DNA from: Phaeoceros laevis
Taxonomy: Eukaryota; Anthocerotophyta; Anthocerotopsida; Notothyladales
Assembly: GCA_049999765.1 (NCBI GenBank)
Contig: JBNGIQ010008826.1
Span: forward strand, 1-58,837
Length of the DNA stretch: 58,837 nt
Reading direction: 5' to 3'
Part shown: in pieces, positions 1 to 12,135 of the stretch
Numbering within the stretch: position 1 is the first letter of the stretch
Layout of the letters: the number at the start of each line of letters is the position of its first letter
Notes under the pieces: generated by a model
Told to the model about the DNA's origin: nothing
Seen by the model: only the letters and a program-made list of their open reading frames with translations
Database searches by the model: none
Position numbers and translations under genes: made by a program

Positions 1-1135
1 GTGCTACTAAGCAGGTCTTGTGTGTAATTTAATTAGCTAGCTATTCTCTTATAAGTATAAAAGTAACGCTTTTACTGCATTTCTCATCTCTCCATTAGGT
101 GTGGCCTTGTCTGCATTCATAGTGGTACTCTTATGTTTTAACCTAGTTGCAGTTTCGTCCTAGCATGGGGTCTTATAATTTAGGTGCGACGAGTTTTTGT
201 TTGTGATCTCTCTCTTTTAGTTTGAGGCTGTAGGCCGTCTATGGTATCCATGGCTTTTTGGCACCGTTTGGGACCTCGTGCCCGGGGGTTCCAAGGTGCA
301 AGTGGGAGTAATTTTCACTCACCCCGTTTACAGCCCAAGTGGTAGCGGGCATTGCTGATAGTGGCATAAGTGAAAGATCTATAAGCTATATTCAATGTAC
401 ATTCATGAGCTCCCCTAAAAAAAAGCTCCAATAAAAATCAAGAGGAAACGATAAATAAAATAATAAATTGGACAATGTCTTTGTGGTAAGAAATATGACA
501 ATGTAAGGAAAAACTTGTATATATGGTAACATCTTTGTATATGGCCACATCTTTGTACTTCTACTTCTACATATTCTATACTTGTATTTTTTTTTAAATT
601 CTGTCTTTTTAAACTTATTACCATTTTCAATTTGACAATCTGATAATTATCACACATTATATAAAAAAGTATGCCCTGCCCTCTAAGATAAGTTTCTGAA
701 CTTATCAAATGGGCACATGCAATTAGAAACGCATTGGGGTGCCCAACTCTACCAAATGGTTAGTGTTGGGCATGGTAGAGTTGGGCACAAGGTTAACTAG
801 TCTAATGGAAAGGTTTGGATAAAAAGGAGTACATGAAAGCGCCCGGGTACGAATGAGGTCACCGTGGCGGCAGGAGAATGGGCAGTCCCTTCGGTGGCAG
901 TGCAATTTCACAGGGCGAAGCGCCACCAGCGAAGAGGCTTGTTCCAAGGTGGGGCAATCGGATTCCTACCAGAGCTCGGCGCCTCAGGCATCCGCTCACC
1001 GCCAGTGCACTTCTGGAGCTGGGCATGGGCCAAGCGCAGAGGCAGACCGGCTTGGAGGCGCCTGTGGCGCCAATTATTGCATGAGGAGCAACAGGAGCTA
1101 CGGCATCCAGGGGGGATAGGTTCGGGAGCAGGGCC
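1..1135. other. 5' flank of AP4E; no gene recognised
   Basis: No protein-coding homology is recognisable here. A TATA-like string (TATATAAA) lies at 658-665 and a perfect inverted repeat at 739-788. Upstream ATGs at 853 and 864 open out-of-frame ORFs; the one from 864 runs to 1223 and overlaps the AP4E start at 1136. Whether these lie in the transcript depends on the unknown transcription start. Confidence 0.5.
739..788. repeat. Perfect 15-bp inverted repeat (hairpin)
   Basis: Arms at 739-753 and 774-788 are perfect reverse complements (left arm GTGCCCAACTCTACC) around a 20-nt loop. It lies between a TATA-like motif and the AP4E start codon, so it could fold in DNA or in a 5' leader. No family identity can be given. 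Confidence 0.8.
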
Positions 1136-4100
1136 ATGGAGCAGCTCAAGATCATCGGGCGGGAGCTCACCATGGGCGCCGCGCAGGGGTGGGGCTCTTC
1201 CAAGGAGTTCATGGACCTGGTGAAAGCCATAGGGGAAGCCAAGTCCAAGGCCGAGGAGGAGCGCATCGTCACCGGGGAGATCGAAACGCTCAAGCGCAAG
1301 ATCGGAGACCCCGATGTGCCGCGCAAGAAGATGAAGGAGTACATCATTCGCCTCGTGTACGTGGAAATGCTGGGCCACGATGCTTCCTTCGGCTACATTC
1401 ATGCTGTCAAGATGACGCACGATGACAATCTGCTTCTGAAGAAGAGCGGCTACCTGGCGGTCACTCTTTTTCTTAACGAGGATCACGATCTCATTATCCT
1501 GATTGTGAACACTATCCAGAAGGATCTGCGATCCGACAATTATCTGGTCTGCTGTGCAGCTCTCACGGCCGTCTGTAGGTTGATCAATGAGGAAACCATT
1601 CCAGCAGTGCTGCCGCAGGTGGTCGATCTGCTCTCGCATCCTAAAGAGCTGGTGAAGAAAAAAGCTGTCATGGCCCTGCATCGCTTCTACCAAAGGTCAC
1701 CTTCTACTGTGGCGCATCTCATGGTCAAATTCCGAGAGGTGGGCTGGATGATGATGTTTCATTTCGCAAATTTGTGTGGGGAGGCTGGGCTGGTACTCTT
1801 CGTCCGCATGCATGCTTGGTTGACTTCATCGCCCCAGAATCTAGCCTGTCCTTTGGGTCAATGCTGCATTCGAACAATTCCAGAACCTTAGTCTAGAGGG
1901 TCGTGGTTTGTTCTGACAAAGAGGGTAGATGGAGGTGTTCATGCATTTGCATCAGGGTTGACCTTCATGGCAAGTAGCTGAGCTGGCTACTTGTTCTCCA
2001 ATCACTTGTCCTCTGACGGTGTGACCATCTGTTCAGAATTGACGGCATTCAAAACAGTGGATACTAGTGCCATCCAGGTGGCTGGCATCTGGTGTGTTCA
2101 TAAGTTGTCTGATGGTTGCAGATTCTGTGTGACAAGGACCCCAGCGTGATGGGTGCTGCTTTGTGTGCGCTTTTCGACATAATTAATGCTGATGCTCGTT
2201 CGTTTAAGAACATGACAGCAAGTTTTGTTGGCATACTCAAGCAAGTGGCAGAACATCGACTGCCAAAGCTTTACGAGTATCATCGTACACCTGCTCCCTT
2301 TGTACAGGTAAGGCACCGTAGGCTTGAAGGCGTAGTGCATTCTCTACTGGTCACTTCACTTTCTTTTTAATGCACTGAGACCAGTGAGGATGGATGTCCA
2401 AATTTAATGTGCAATTTTTCTCAATGCTAGCTTCTGTCATTGGCCGGTCAATGACAATGAATGTGCAGTGACCTGTTTCTGTCTTTGCAGATCAAACTCC
2501 TGAAGATCCTTGCGTTGCTAGGAAATGGAGACAAAAATACAAGTGAAAATATGTACAGCGTGCTTGGAGATGTCTTGAAGCAAAGCGATCCTGGCCAAAA
2601 CATTGGGAATGCTATCCTTTATGAATGTATATGTACAATCACGGCAATATACCCACATACAAAGCTTCTTGAGCAAGCAGCTGAGATTACATCGAGGTTT
2701 TTGAAGGTGAGGCTCTCAACATCTTGTGCTTGTTAACATAAAATATAGATGTTGGTGTCCACTGATGGGGCTTCTTCGGGCGTTGCATGGCCAGAGTGAG
2801 AATCACAACTTGAAGTACATGGGTATCGATGCTCTTGGACGTATAATCAAGATCAATCCTGAGTTTGCTGAGCAGCATCAACTTGCAGTGATTGATTGTC
2901 TGGAGGTTTGCATTTCTACGTTCAGTGGGACATTCAGAACACTGCAGCAGATTGTTTAGGTCCAGAGTCCTAATTGGAATCACATCTGCAGGATCCTGAT
3001 GACACATTGAAACGGAAGACTTTAGATCTTTTGTACAAGATGACAAAGTCCACAAATGCCGAGGTTATTGCAGACCGCATGATCTCATACATGCGTACAA
3101 TAAATGACTCTCATTACAAAACAGAAATATCATCACAAATAATAGACCTGGCAGAACGCTTTGCACCCAGCAATCAGTGGTTTATTCAGGTACAAAGCTG
3201 TTGCTGATGAAGTGAGAGAATGTCTCAATTCTTCAGCATCCTGATTATTTCCATCATTGCCTGCCTTAGCTAACTGAATTTCTTTGCCTGTTGTCCCCAG
3301 ACAATGAACCAGGTTTTCGAGCTTGCTGGGGATTTAGTTCCTCCTAAGGTTGCACACGATCTTATGCGACTCATTGCTGAGGGTGCAGGTGAAGAGGATG
3401 AGGATGCAGATAGCGAACTTAGGTCTTCAGCAGTATGTCCAAAACCTACTCTACCTAGATGTAGTACCTCCTGTAGTTTCCTTTTCTTTCATTCGATTGA
3501 GTTTGGCCCAAGTGGCAGATGCAAGTACTTGAGTCTCAATTTTCGTAGTAGGCTATCTACTTTATTTGAGGTGAATCTGGAAGTGTACATGGGTAACAGG
3601 TGCGTGGTCGTTGTAGGTGGAATCCTATTTACTCGTTCTTCAAGAGCCAAAGCTCCCATCTATTCTTTTGCAGGTATTCTCAGTGGCCACGTAACAAGCT
3701 CTAGAATTTTCTGTCTCGGATTTTGGCTGGATGGATCTGTTGAAAACTGCTTGCGATTCTTCATTTGGATTTAGGTAATTTGCTGGGTTTTGGGTGAATA
3801 TGGGACGGCTGATGGATCACACTCTCCTGAGGAGATTATTGGCAAGCTCTGTGATGTTGCCGAAGCTTACCCTGGTGATGATGCAGTGAAGGTAAACAAG
3901 TTGTTGAAATACTGTTTGTCTGTTTGTTTTTCTTAGGAGATTTGGTGCATTGAACATCTTGTAGCTAATAAATGCATCGTCCTGTTCAGGGGTATGCTAT
4001 CTCAGCAATAACTAAAATTTTTGCATTTGAGATCAGTTCTGGCAGGAAAGCAGAATTGCTCCCTGAGGTTGTTTAGTTTTTATCACTTGCGTCGATTCAA

Positions 4101-5658
4101 GTACTAGCTCCTAATAAATATAGTGATGCTCACGGTGTTGTAAAAACTAATCTTACTTGCTCTGGCCAACGTCATGAATCTCCCACTGCAGTGTCAGACT
4201 CTGATTGAGGAGCTCTCAGCATCGCACTCAACTGACTTGCAACAAAGGGCATATGAGCTACAAGCTTTTATGGGACTCAGTCCAGATGTTGTGTCGACTG
4301 TGATGCCTCTGGATGCTAGTTGTGAAGACATTGAGGTGGTGTTTTTGTCTTCGATGGTCATTTTCTAGATTGCTCAGGGACCTGGATTGCTTTATCATCA
4401 ACTGTGCAACCATATTAAATGCAGAACTTATTCCCTGCGATCTTCCTGTTTGCAGGTTGATAGAACACTTTCTTTTTTGGATGACTTTGTGGCATCTGCA
4501 CTTTCGAAGGGCGCCAGGTCATATGTTTCTGAGAAGGAACGCCTTGGCATGGGAGGTTTCATATCTGTAGTAAATCACATTGAACCTGCTGCTCAGAGTT
4601 TGCGCTTTGATGCCTATGAAAAGGCAACCTTCCCAACAGTCAATATGGGAGCCCCTGCTCTCACTCCTATGCTTGAATCGGAGAACCCAAGAATGGAACA
4701 GAGAAGTTCCAGAGCGCCCCTAGCTACTTCATCTGCATCAGAGGCGGACCCAACTGTCTTGGATGGGTCAAGATTGCGGTTGGAAGGTGTGCAGAAGAAA
4801 TGGGGACGGCAAGTCTATAGTTCCAGTTTGGCTTCTGATCGAGATAGAGCACAAAGTAATTGTGCTAGCTCCAAAAAAAATCCAAGTATGACTCCAGGTA
4901 GAGACAGCAGCACATCAACCACAAGCCGCTATGGGGATATGAAAAAGAAGGATCCAGCAGTATCTGAAGAGAAGCAGAAGCTAGCAGCCTCGCTGTTTGG
5001 GATCACCTCCAAGTCTGACACGGTAGACAAAGCTGGCAGGAGTAGCAGTGGTACAAAACCATCCAAATCGTCTGCGCAGAAAGGTCAGCCACCTCGTGCA
5101 AGCATTGTGACAGATTCAAGGCACCATTCAGTGTCAACAGCTGTGAGAGAAAATGCAGGTGATGAAAGGCAGATAACTGCTGCCTCTGCTGCAACAGCGG
5201 ACCTGCTTGATCTGAGTGATGGTCCAGTTGTAGCCTTATCTGGTGCTGCGCTCACAGCTCATGATCCGTTGAAAGAGTTGGAGGGGCTTCTTGATGTTAA
5301 TAGACCAGGGATTCCCGTGAAAGCAGGTCTTCCAAGAAAACCGGATATCGATCTTATGTCTCTGTATGGTGATACAGGTGCTGGTGGGAATGGTGTAGCA
5401 CATTTTGGGACGGACCTTGTTTCTTCATCTGGTTTGGAAGGAGGTGTACATGTTCCTGGGGTGACGTCAGGTCTGCTAAATTCAGCAGGTCTGCCGGCTG
5501 ACCTTAACGTAGGTAGCTTCGATGCAGTATCAGTACCCATTGTGACAAAGAGGGGCCACTCACAGCAAGGTGCTGTGCAAAAAGATGCGGCTTCTCGGCA
5601 GGTGGGGGTCACACCCACGGGCCCAAACCCTTACTTATTTAGAGATCTCTTGAATTAG
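1136..5658 (+). CDS. AP4E: AP-4 complex subunit epsilon (adaptin), 11 exons
   Basis: Large subunit of the AP-4 adaptor complex, which sorts cargo at the trans-Golgi network; the N-terminal trunk is an adaptin alpha-solenoid. I read exons 1136-1738, 2122-2307, 2491-2706, 2795-2905, 2992-3189, 3301-3432, 3617-3673, 3775-3891, 3990-4067, 4192-4335 and 4456-5658, all phase 0 with GT-AG introns, giving about 1014 aa. Arabidopsis AP4E is somewhat shorter. The start is chosen because MEQLKIIGREL matches the plant family N terminus. The trunk (about residues 1-615) is strongly conserved. The last exon codes a low-complexity Ser-rich hinge and ends in the plant-type tail NPYLFRDLLN. No frameshift or premature stop is seen. 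The single 1.2-kb last exon carries the whole hinge and tail. Identification is firm; splice sites are by eye. Confidence 0.95.
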
Positions 5659-6712
5659 GTGGAGGGCTTCTTGTCTGTCCCTAGGTTTTGCCATGTTGTG
5701 AATAGCGTCCACTTCCAGTGTAAAACCGAGGCGGAGGGTGGGTTGTGAAATATTAGGGTAATAGAGCTTAGGCACAGAATACACTGGAGTGCAGCATGTT
5801 TGCTTTCAGCACTTGGTATCTCAAGGTATCAAACAATGTTCATCAGGCTTGGTCTGTTAGATGCTTCCAAGCTTTTAGGGCAGGGTCTGCTAGATGCTTC
5901 CAAGCTTAAAGGGCAGGTTTGGTGAAGGAATCCGGTTTCATATAGCATGTACATGCCCTGTTCCCTACTGGGATAATCAAGAGGACCATTGTCCTTTTGT
6001 GTGCTCTGGTGACTTGTCCATTTCGTGCGTCCAACTGCCCTGGGCTCACACAGATTGTGAGAGGAGTTACGCTCTCCTTTTTGAGCATTTTGTACCACGG
6101 CGGATCCCTTACAATTGGCACAATTGTAAATACGAACTGAATATCAGAAGCAAGGCATGAGATACGTGAAACTAAGAGCATGAGGCAAACTATCTCTTGT
6201 AGGGCTTCCCCATCGAGCCATCGTCTGCAGACCCCATGTCCTTTGCCTTGGCCAAAGTGCCCTATGGTGCTAGCTTTACAGCATGTTCTGCAAGCTGATT
6301 CTGCCGTTACCTTTCTACCAGTGCCTCTCTCAATTCTGCCTCCGCCTCTTCGTTAGACTCCTCTAGGTATATCAAGATACACCATGCACAAAAAATGACC
6401 TAAAGCGTTTAACATTAGTTGGGCCAGAGCTGTAAGCAAGAGATAGGGTTGAAACTTACTTGAGATTGGAATGCAGCGTCCTTCTCAAGCCAGCACCTGT
6501 CAATTTCTCTCGTTTGGGCTCCTCAATTTTTATTCTCCACCTTTGCGTGCTCATTTGTTCAAGCTTGAACTCCTGTGCATCAGCGGTTTCAGTCAATCAC
6601 CTTGCGAGGACATGAAGCCACCTATACTCTTAACAGAAATTGCACACAAGCATCCGCACTACCATATATAACATACGATCCCCCAAAGAAGTAATCTTTG
6701 CCATTGTCTCCA
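5659..6712. other. 3' flank of AP4E; no gene recognised
   Basis: It follows the AP4E stop codon and probably includes the 3' UTR. Apart from a short tandem repeat at 5851-5915 nothing is recognisable; small ORFs on both strands lack family similarity. Confidence 0.4.
5851..5915 (+). repeat. Two-copy 33-bp tandem repeat
   Basis: Units at 5851-5882 and 5884-5915 share GATGCTTCCAAGCTT and flanks, with a few substitutions. It is a local duplication just past the AP4E 3' end. Confidence 0.75.
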
Positions 6713-7110
6713 TCATTCTCTGATCAACTCTTTCTTCTCTTGGTTCTTGTGCTTACGCCTATCCTCTTTGAATTGCTCATAGATCAGCCATGCAACCTTA
6801 TCCTTATATTCGCGAATTTTCTCTCTTTGTGGCATGAGGTGAAGCCCGGGTAAATTTAGTGACAAGAAACACGTTTTGTCATGCGTCAAATAAAACCAGC
6901 AAGTCGGGGTCCAATCTCTAGAGCCCATGCTTGTATCTAGAGCTCTTCCATCTTCGTATGATAAATAGCCTCGGATTCTTCGAAGTAGAGGCCAATGATG
7001 GCATTATCCATATCATCCTTAGCTTGCATCTCCGCCAACTTCTTAGCCGACAACTCATTAAGAATCCTAAACAAGGTGTGCTAAGAGACGGGAACGGCTC
7101 CTCGTTCCTA
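6713..7110 (-). pseudogene. Degenerate charged helical protein remnant
   Basis: Reading the minus strand gives coherent but broken stretches. One reads LNELSAKKLAEMQAKDD and continues as an acidic helical segment to a stop near 6940. After a frame change, about 70 residues end in a Lys/Glu-rich helix at 6713. The composition resembles the helical tail of transposon-associated or trihelix/NAM-associated proteins, but I cannot name a family. It could also be chance. The 7111-7460 stretch next to it holds nothing I recognise. Confidence 0.25.
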
Positions 7111-7460
7111 AACCGCCTCCTGAAACTCCCTAAAATTGCAGGTTGGACGAGGTATCCCCGGGAAAATGCCTTTTGGTGCGGACATGCGTGCCGAGAAAAA
7201 AAAAGCATGTGTTCGATTGCAAAATGTGCGATTTCGACCTTTACATTGAAATGCACGTGTGAAAATCACCGGGATATCAACCAAGATGCCGCTGAAGTGC
7301 CTTTTTTGAAAATGCTTTCCTGGCCAACTGGGACGCACAGTAGCACAGTAAAAAAACTGACTCTATCCCACACAAAACACATATTGTCCTGGGCAGTGGG
7401 ACCAGGACTCACAAACTAACACTATCGCCACCGTTCCATCCAACCGTTTCTTGCAGCAGG

Positions 7461-8643
7461 CTATCGCCGAGGTTCTTGTCCCAGTCCATTTGACCAGTGT
7501 TGGATGGTGATGCCGGGAAGCCTTTTTCGAAATCGTTCGCAAGTCTCCAGTGTCGCCAGGGATGTCATTTGCAGGCACAATGTCACCCTGCTACTGTGGC
7601 GGCCTGCGGCCAAAGACGTCATTAGCTGCCCGTCTCTCACCCTCCTGCTGTGGCCGCACCCTCCCTTTCTGTTGCTTGTCTGTCCCCAACACTTGCATTG
7701 CCGTGATTCCAGGCCAGTAACATAAATTGGCTCCTTCCTGAACGACCTGTCTGTAGTCCAAGCTGCTGCCCCCTCTTCCTCATCTGCATTGGGCAGAGTC
7801 TCCAAGCTAGCCACCCAGGTTGGTATGAATTGTGCACACCGAGCGTCCACCTCAATAGACACGCAGTGTCTTCCTGACTGCAAAGCTGCAACCACCGTGC
7901 TTCTAGAGCCAGCGCATCCATCTACCACCCACTTTCCTGTTGAAAAATAGCTCACAAGCTTGGACATGGGCGGATTGGCTTTTGGTATGACCTTACCACC
8001 TTCAAATCTAGTGTGTTCTAGCACAACTTGTGCAAAACTGCTGTCTCTTTGAACAGGTTGGTACATCCTGCTGCACTATCAAGTGACTCATCCTTGGCAA
8101 ACATATCTACAACAACATCATCACTCATGGCAGAACATGCAATTGTGAAAAGGTCCGTACACTCAGACATACTTCCTGCCTCACAGGCTGCCAAATTAAC
8201 TTTTTCCCACACGCAGGTTTGTATGCATGCCGCCACTGCAGTGATCTCTAAGGACATTTCGGACCACATCTGTGTCATCAAAGCTATGGAAAATAACACG
8301 CCTCCAAGCTGTAGCTGTTGTTATGTTAGCAAATGCAACAACAATGTTGTCAAGGTAGTCGCTACTGAACATGTTGTCAACGTCCTGGCTCCCATCCAGC
8401 CCCATCCCTCTTGGCAGGTCCAAACAAAGTAAGTTGTACAGGCGTGGCTTCTTTGTCTAGAGGTTTGGTACCTTCCGGAGCGGGAGCCTCGACCTCCGTT
8501 GCAGTTTCGGGCAAGGTCCATTGCACACTAGGAAGACCAGATGCACAAACAGGTAATCTGCGCACCCTCTCCTGCCATTGTCCAGTCAAGAAAGTTGTCT
8601 CACCAGCACGCCGTTGACTGCCACAGTGAATTTCCAGGCTCAA
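7461..8643 (-). pseudogene. N4/N6 DNA methylase-like gene remnant (broken)
   Basis: Minus-strand coding-like segments 8643-8377, 8423-8196, 8299-8018 and 8066-7461 lie in different frames and read as successive parts of one decayed protein. The last part contains NPPMSKLVSYFSTGKWVVDG followed by CAGSRSTVVAALQSGRH and an acidic SIEVD. This pattern matches the SAM-binding motif of amino-type (N4/N6) DNA methylases: an Asn-Pro lead-in, an Asp-x-x-x-Gly-Ser loop, an Ala/Leu helix, Gly-Arg, then an acidic strand end. A catalytic D/S-P-P-Y motif was not found. At least three frame changes mean it is not functional as read. The homology rests on one motif. Confidence 0.42.
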
Positions 8644-9185
8644 GATCGTCGTGCCAAACGTGGCACGACCAGGCTCTTCTTAATCAGGAAGCCGTGACAC
8701 TGCCTGGTGCTCATGCTCTCCATCAACTCCTCATACACAACACGAGCGAGATCTGGTTGATTTCTTGCATGTGCTACGAGGACAACAGGAACCAGGTCCG
8801 GGCAAGTAAAGGTTAGCAAGTGGACAAGGCGCCCAAGTACTCAATCCATACTTGCTCTGATACCATGTAGAATAGGGTAGATTACACACACAGAGTAAGC
8901 ATAGATCTACCACATTAAGGGAGGCAGCGTGAGCACGGGAACGTGTGAAAAGAATGAATGTATTAATGTCGTGAGCCACGTTATAAGTTGCGTGAACGAT
9001 CAACTATTGTAACCGTTACTCACACACACGCAACCCTAAACCCTACTACTACTACTACTACTACATATCCTAATGCGGGCTGTAACCTAAACCTAATTGT
9101 TCCAACATCCCGGGCATCCAGAATGTTGAGTGATGATGCATTTAGTCCCGGGCATCCAGGAAATGCAGCAATCATATTGTATATC
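8644..9185. other. Non-coding spacer with (CTA)n microsatellite
   Basis: A CTA trinucleotide run occupies 9043-9064, preceded by a short CCCTAAACCCT stretch at about 9034-9044. No gene is recognised. The segment ends at the left repeat of element 1. Confidence 0.5.
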
Positions 9186-9658
9186 TGTCGTGACGTGTGA
9201 ATCCACGTCGTCCAGCAGGTGGTTGCTTTCATTGTGTAGTTTTGGGTTTTCTAGGTGCGATAGCATGTTGCTTGTTTTCCCTTGCTTTTACCATGCTGGA
9301 ATAACGCATGCTTATCAGTTAATTAGTTTGCCGCTGGGGCTTCTACTTTATGATGCCAAAACCATGTAGCGGGCCCGGCCTAGTAGATCCCGTTCAGGAT
9401 CGGCCGTTGGCAGGGCATTTATAAGCCCAACTTATGCAGCGGTTTGTGCTCGCTGGCGGCGGCAAGCTGCCTAGGACATAGAAAGAAGACGGAGCCCAAA
9501 AGTCACTTGCCGCTCCTTAGGATACAGTCTTAGCAAGTTCCACAGTTAGACGAGTGCTGGGCTTTCCACCTACAGCTGTATGCTTTGCAATTCTCAAGCG
9601 TTTGCATTTTGATTTGTTGTGCAAGCTAAATCTTGTCCGGCAATTTGCAGGCTCCCCT
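9186..9658 (+). repeat. Left flanking direct repeat (5' LTR, partial) of element 1
   Basis: About 473 bp, highly similar to 18301-18788. Both copies begin TGTC and carry a TATA-like TTTATAAG (9418-9425; 18549-18556) about two thirds of the way along, as expected for an LTR promoter. Similarity stops after GCTCCCCT. The copies differ by substitutions and by an indel of roughly 17 bp near 9229. Confidence 0.75.
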
Positions 9659-9880
9659 GTTTCACAGGGTAATCATGGCCCATACTTGAGCTCGATGCTC
9701 ACAAGTGGCCACCAACTTGCTAAGACTCCGCCAATTACACGGCCTCCGCTGCCATAGTGTGGGAGCTGAGCTAGGGAGTGTTTAGAGAGGATAAGGGAAC
9801 CGTTTTCCCTTGCATGCACTTAGTGCTGTGATTGTCCGCAGCCATGCTAGCGTTTACTAATCACTCGATGAGTTCAGCTT

Positions 9881-12105
9881 GTGAGCAGGACTATTGGCGT
9901 TATGGCTGGGATGGACAGAGACGGGTTTGAAAGACGGGACGCTGGAGTGCCTTATTGGCAACGCCCTTCGACACGGCGAGAACCAACCAGATCCCGTCCC
10001 GTTGCGATTTCAAATCTGCCAATTCGTGAGGTGGTGGCCCAACTGCCACAGGTGGACTCATCAGCACCTAACGATTTGGACGACACAGAGCTTAGCATCA
10101 AGGAGGAGGCCCCTGGCAGCGAGTCAGATTCTACGTCGCTTGTGGAGGAGCCCCCTACATCTGGTTCTCAGCGTTTTACATCTAGTTCTGAATCTGACTC
10201 CGACGAGGAGAAAGAAGTTGAGGTTATTTCGCCTTCTGCTCATAGGAGCTTGTGGCAACCGGTGTCATGTATTCCACAGGCCCGGCTTGCTTCCCCAACA
10301 ANNNNNNNNNNNNNNNNNNNNNNNNNNNNNNNNNNNNNNNNNNNNNNNNNNNNNNNNNNNNNNNNNNNNNNNNNNNNNNNNNNNNNNNNNNNNNNNNNNN
10401 NNNNNNNNNNNNNNNNNNNNNNNNNNNNNNNNNNNNNNNNNNNNNNNNNNNNNNNNNNNNNNNNNNNNNNNNNNNNNNNNNNNNNNNNNNNNNNNNNNNN
10501 NNNNNNNNNNNNNNNNNNNNNNNNNNNNNNNNNNNNNNNNNNNNNNNNNNNNNNNNNNNNNNNNNNNNNNNNNNNNNNNNNNNNNNNNNNNNNNNNNNNN
10601 NNNNNNNNNNNNNNNNNNNNNNNNNNNNNNNNNNNNNNNNNNNNNNNNNNNNNNNNNNNNNNNNNNNNNNNNNNNNNNNNNNNNNNNNNNNNNNNNNNNN
10701 NCATGGACGGGGGGGGGGGGGGGGGTACATCAGTACCACAAAAATTGACCGCTTTTCTGGTCGACCTGGTACGGTGCTGCTACGAGAGCTTGAAGCATGT
10801 TTCTACTCTATGATGGGTGAGTGGGAGGTAAAGTTGCAGCAGCACTACAGTCAGAGGTATGCATTCAAGATGCTTGCCAGGTATGTCACGGAAGAAGCCT
10901 ACGTGTTGTACGAAGAGCATAAGAATGTCCTGCTTAGGGATGTGGTTTTGCCTAATCCTGCTTATGCAGCAGCTATAGCACAGGCCACAGCAACTGAGTT
11001 GCAGGCTGCCATAGCTGCACATGCTGCTTCAGCAACGTCAGCACCACCTCCAACTACTGTCAACCTGACGCTTGCTCAGTTGGCAGCAGCCACACAAGGT
11101 ATTTCACCAACGGTGGCTACGCCAGTTGACCCAGATCCGGTAGGGGCACTCTTTACAATTTTGCGGCGGGAGTTTCCTGCCAAGAACACTCATAAGATTT
11201 AGGAATTGAAGAATGTTGTATGGCAGAAAGGTGAGACCTTGAAGATGCTTTATACCAGGGTGCGTAGGTTGATTCAGGATACAGGTGGTATGGCTCCTGA
11301 TGCTGCAGCGCAAAAGTTTTTGAGGGCTCTCAAAACTAATCTTGCACTCCATGACAAGATCAAGGATCGCATGTTTCACAACATAGGGGATGCTTACACA
11401 ATGCAAGATGTGTATCTGGCCGCGGAGAGGTACGAGATGGCTAACGCCCATTTTGATGCTCATGAGCATGAAGCTAACCCTGGTGCCAGCAAGAAGGATG
11501 ACAATGCTGGTGATGCGAAGGTGTCACATTGGAGTGTTGGGTTGGCCAAGGGCCAATACAATACTAAGACTGCACATGCAGCCATCACTGCTGATCATGA
11601 AGGTGACACTCCTGCATTCGGTTGCAATTACTGTGCGAGTAGTGAACATGCATTGCCACAATGTACCTGCCCACCAACAAGCTTACGGTGTTCATTCTGC
11701 GACAAAGAAGGTCATGTAGCAGCGGTGTGTTTTGCTAAACATCCGGAGAGGAAGAGCATGAAGCCCGCACCTAAGGTTGAAGCAGGTAAAGGCAGTAAGG
11801 AAGCCACTGTCGGGACGTCTGACAAGGCAGCAGCCAAGAGCGCGAAGAGGACTGCTGCCAAGGCTAAAGCTATCCAAGAGGCTAACCAGGTGGAGGCGGT
11901 TACCACTGCAGGACTGTCAGCGGAGATTGAGTCATTAAAGGCACAGCTGAAGACGCTCTCAGTAAGCATGGCGGCTAAGGCTTTGGAGGCAGGAACGGCT
12001 ACCAGCGCTAGTGGGAGTTCGCAGCCTCAGAGATACGGCCTACCTTATGATGCTATGATGGCGTTCGACGAAGGAGCGGGAGTTGACCGAGCCGCAGTTT
12101 GGTAG
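9881..12105 (+). pseudogene. gag of element 1 (capsid-like region and two zinc knuckles)
   Basis: Nucleocapsid/capsid-like polyprotein that would package element RNA. The segment 9881-10301 codes an acidic Ser/Glu-rich stretch that may be the gag N terminus; 10302-10701 is a gap. From 10702 one frame continues to 12105, crossed by a TAG at 11200-11202 and ended by a TAG at 12103-12105; the same frame carries on into pol. Residues around 11625-11735 form two CCHC knuckles, CNYCASSEHALPQC and CSFCDKEGHVAAVC, both with C-x2-C-x4-H-x4-C spacing. An Ala/Lys-rich linker and a short coiled-coil-like stretch follow. Comparison with element 2 shows the same domain order. Confidence 0.7.
10302..10701. 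other. Assembly gap, 400 N
   Basis: A run of exactly 400 N inside gag of element 1, followed at once by a long G homopolymer (about 10709-10725). The size is probably a placeholder. Confidence 0.95.
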
Positions 12106-12135
12106 GATCACAGGCGGCAGCTCGAAGAGGAAGAA

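Noticed and set aside
908-1693. 261-codon minus-strand ORF
   Set aside because: Antisense shadow of AP4E exon 1, whose plus-strand frame matches the family; the antisense product has no recognisable domain.
9031-9044. Telomere-like CCCTAAACCCT
   Set aside because: Fewer than two full plant telomere units, next to a microsatellite; not evidence of an interstitial telomere array.
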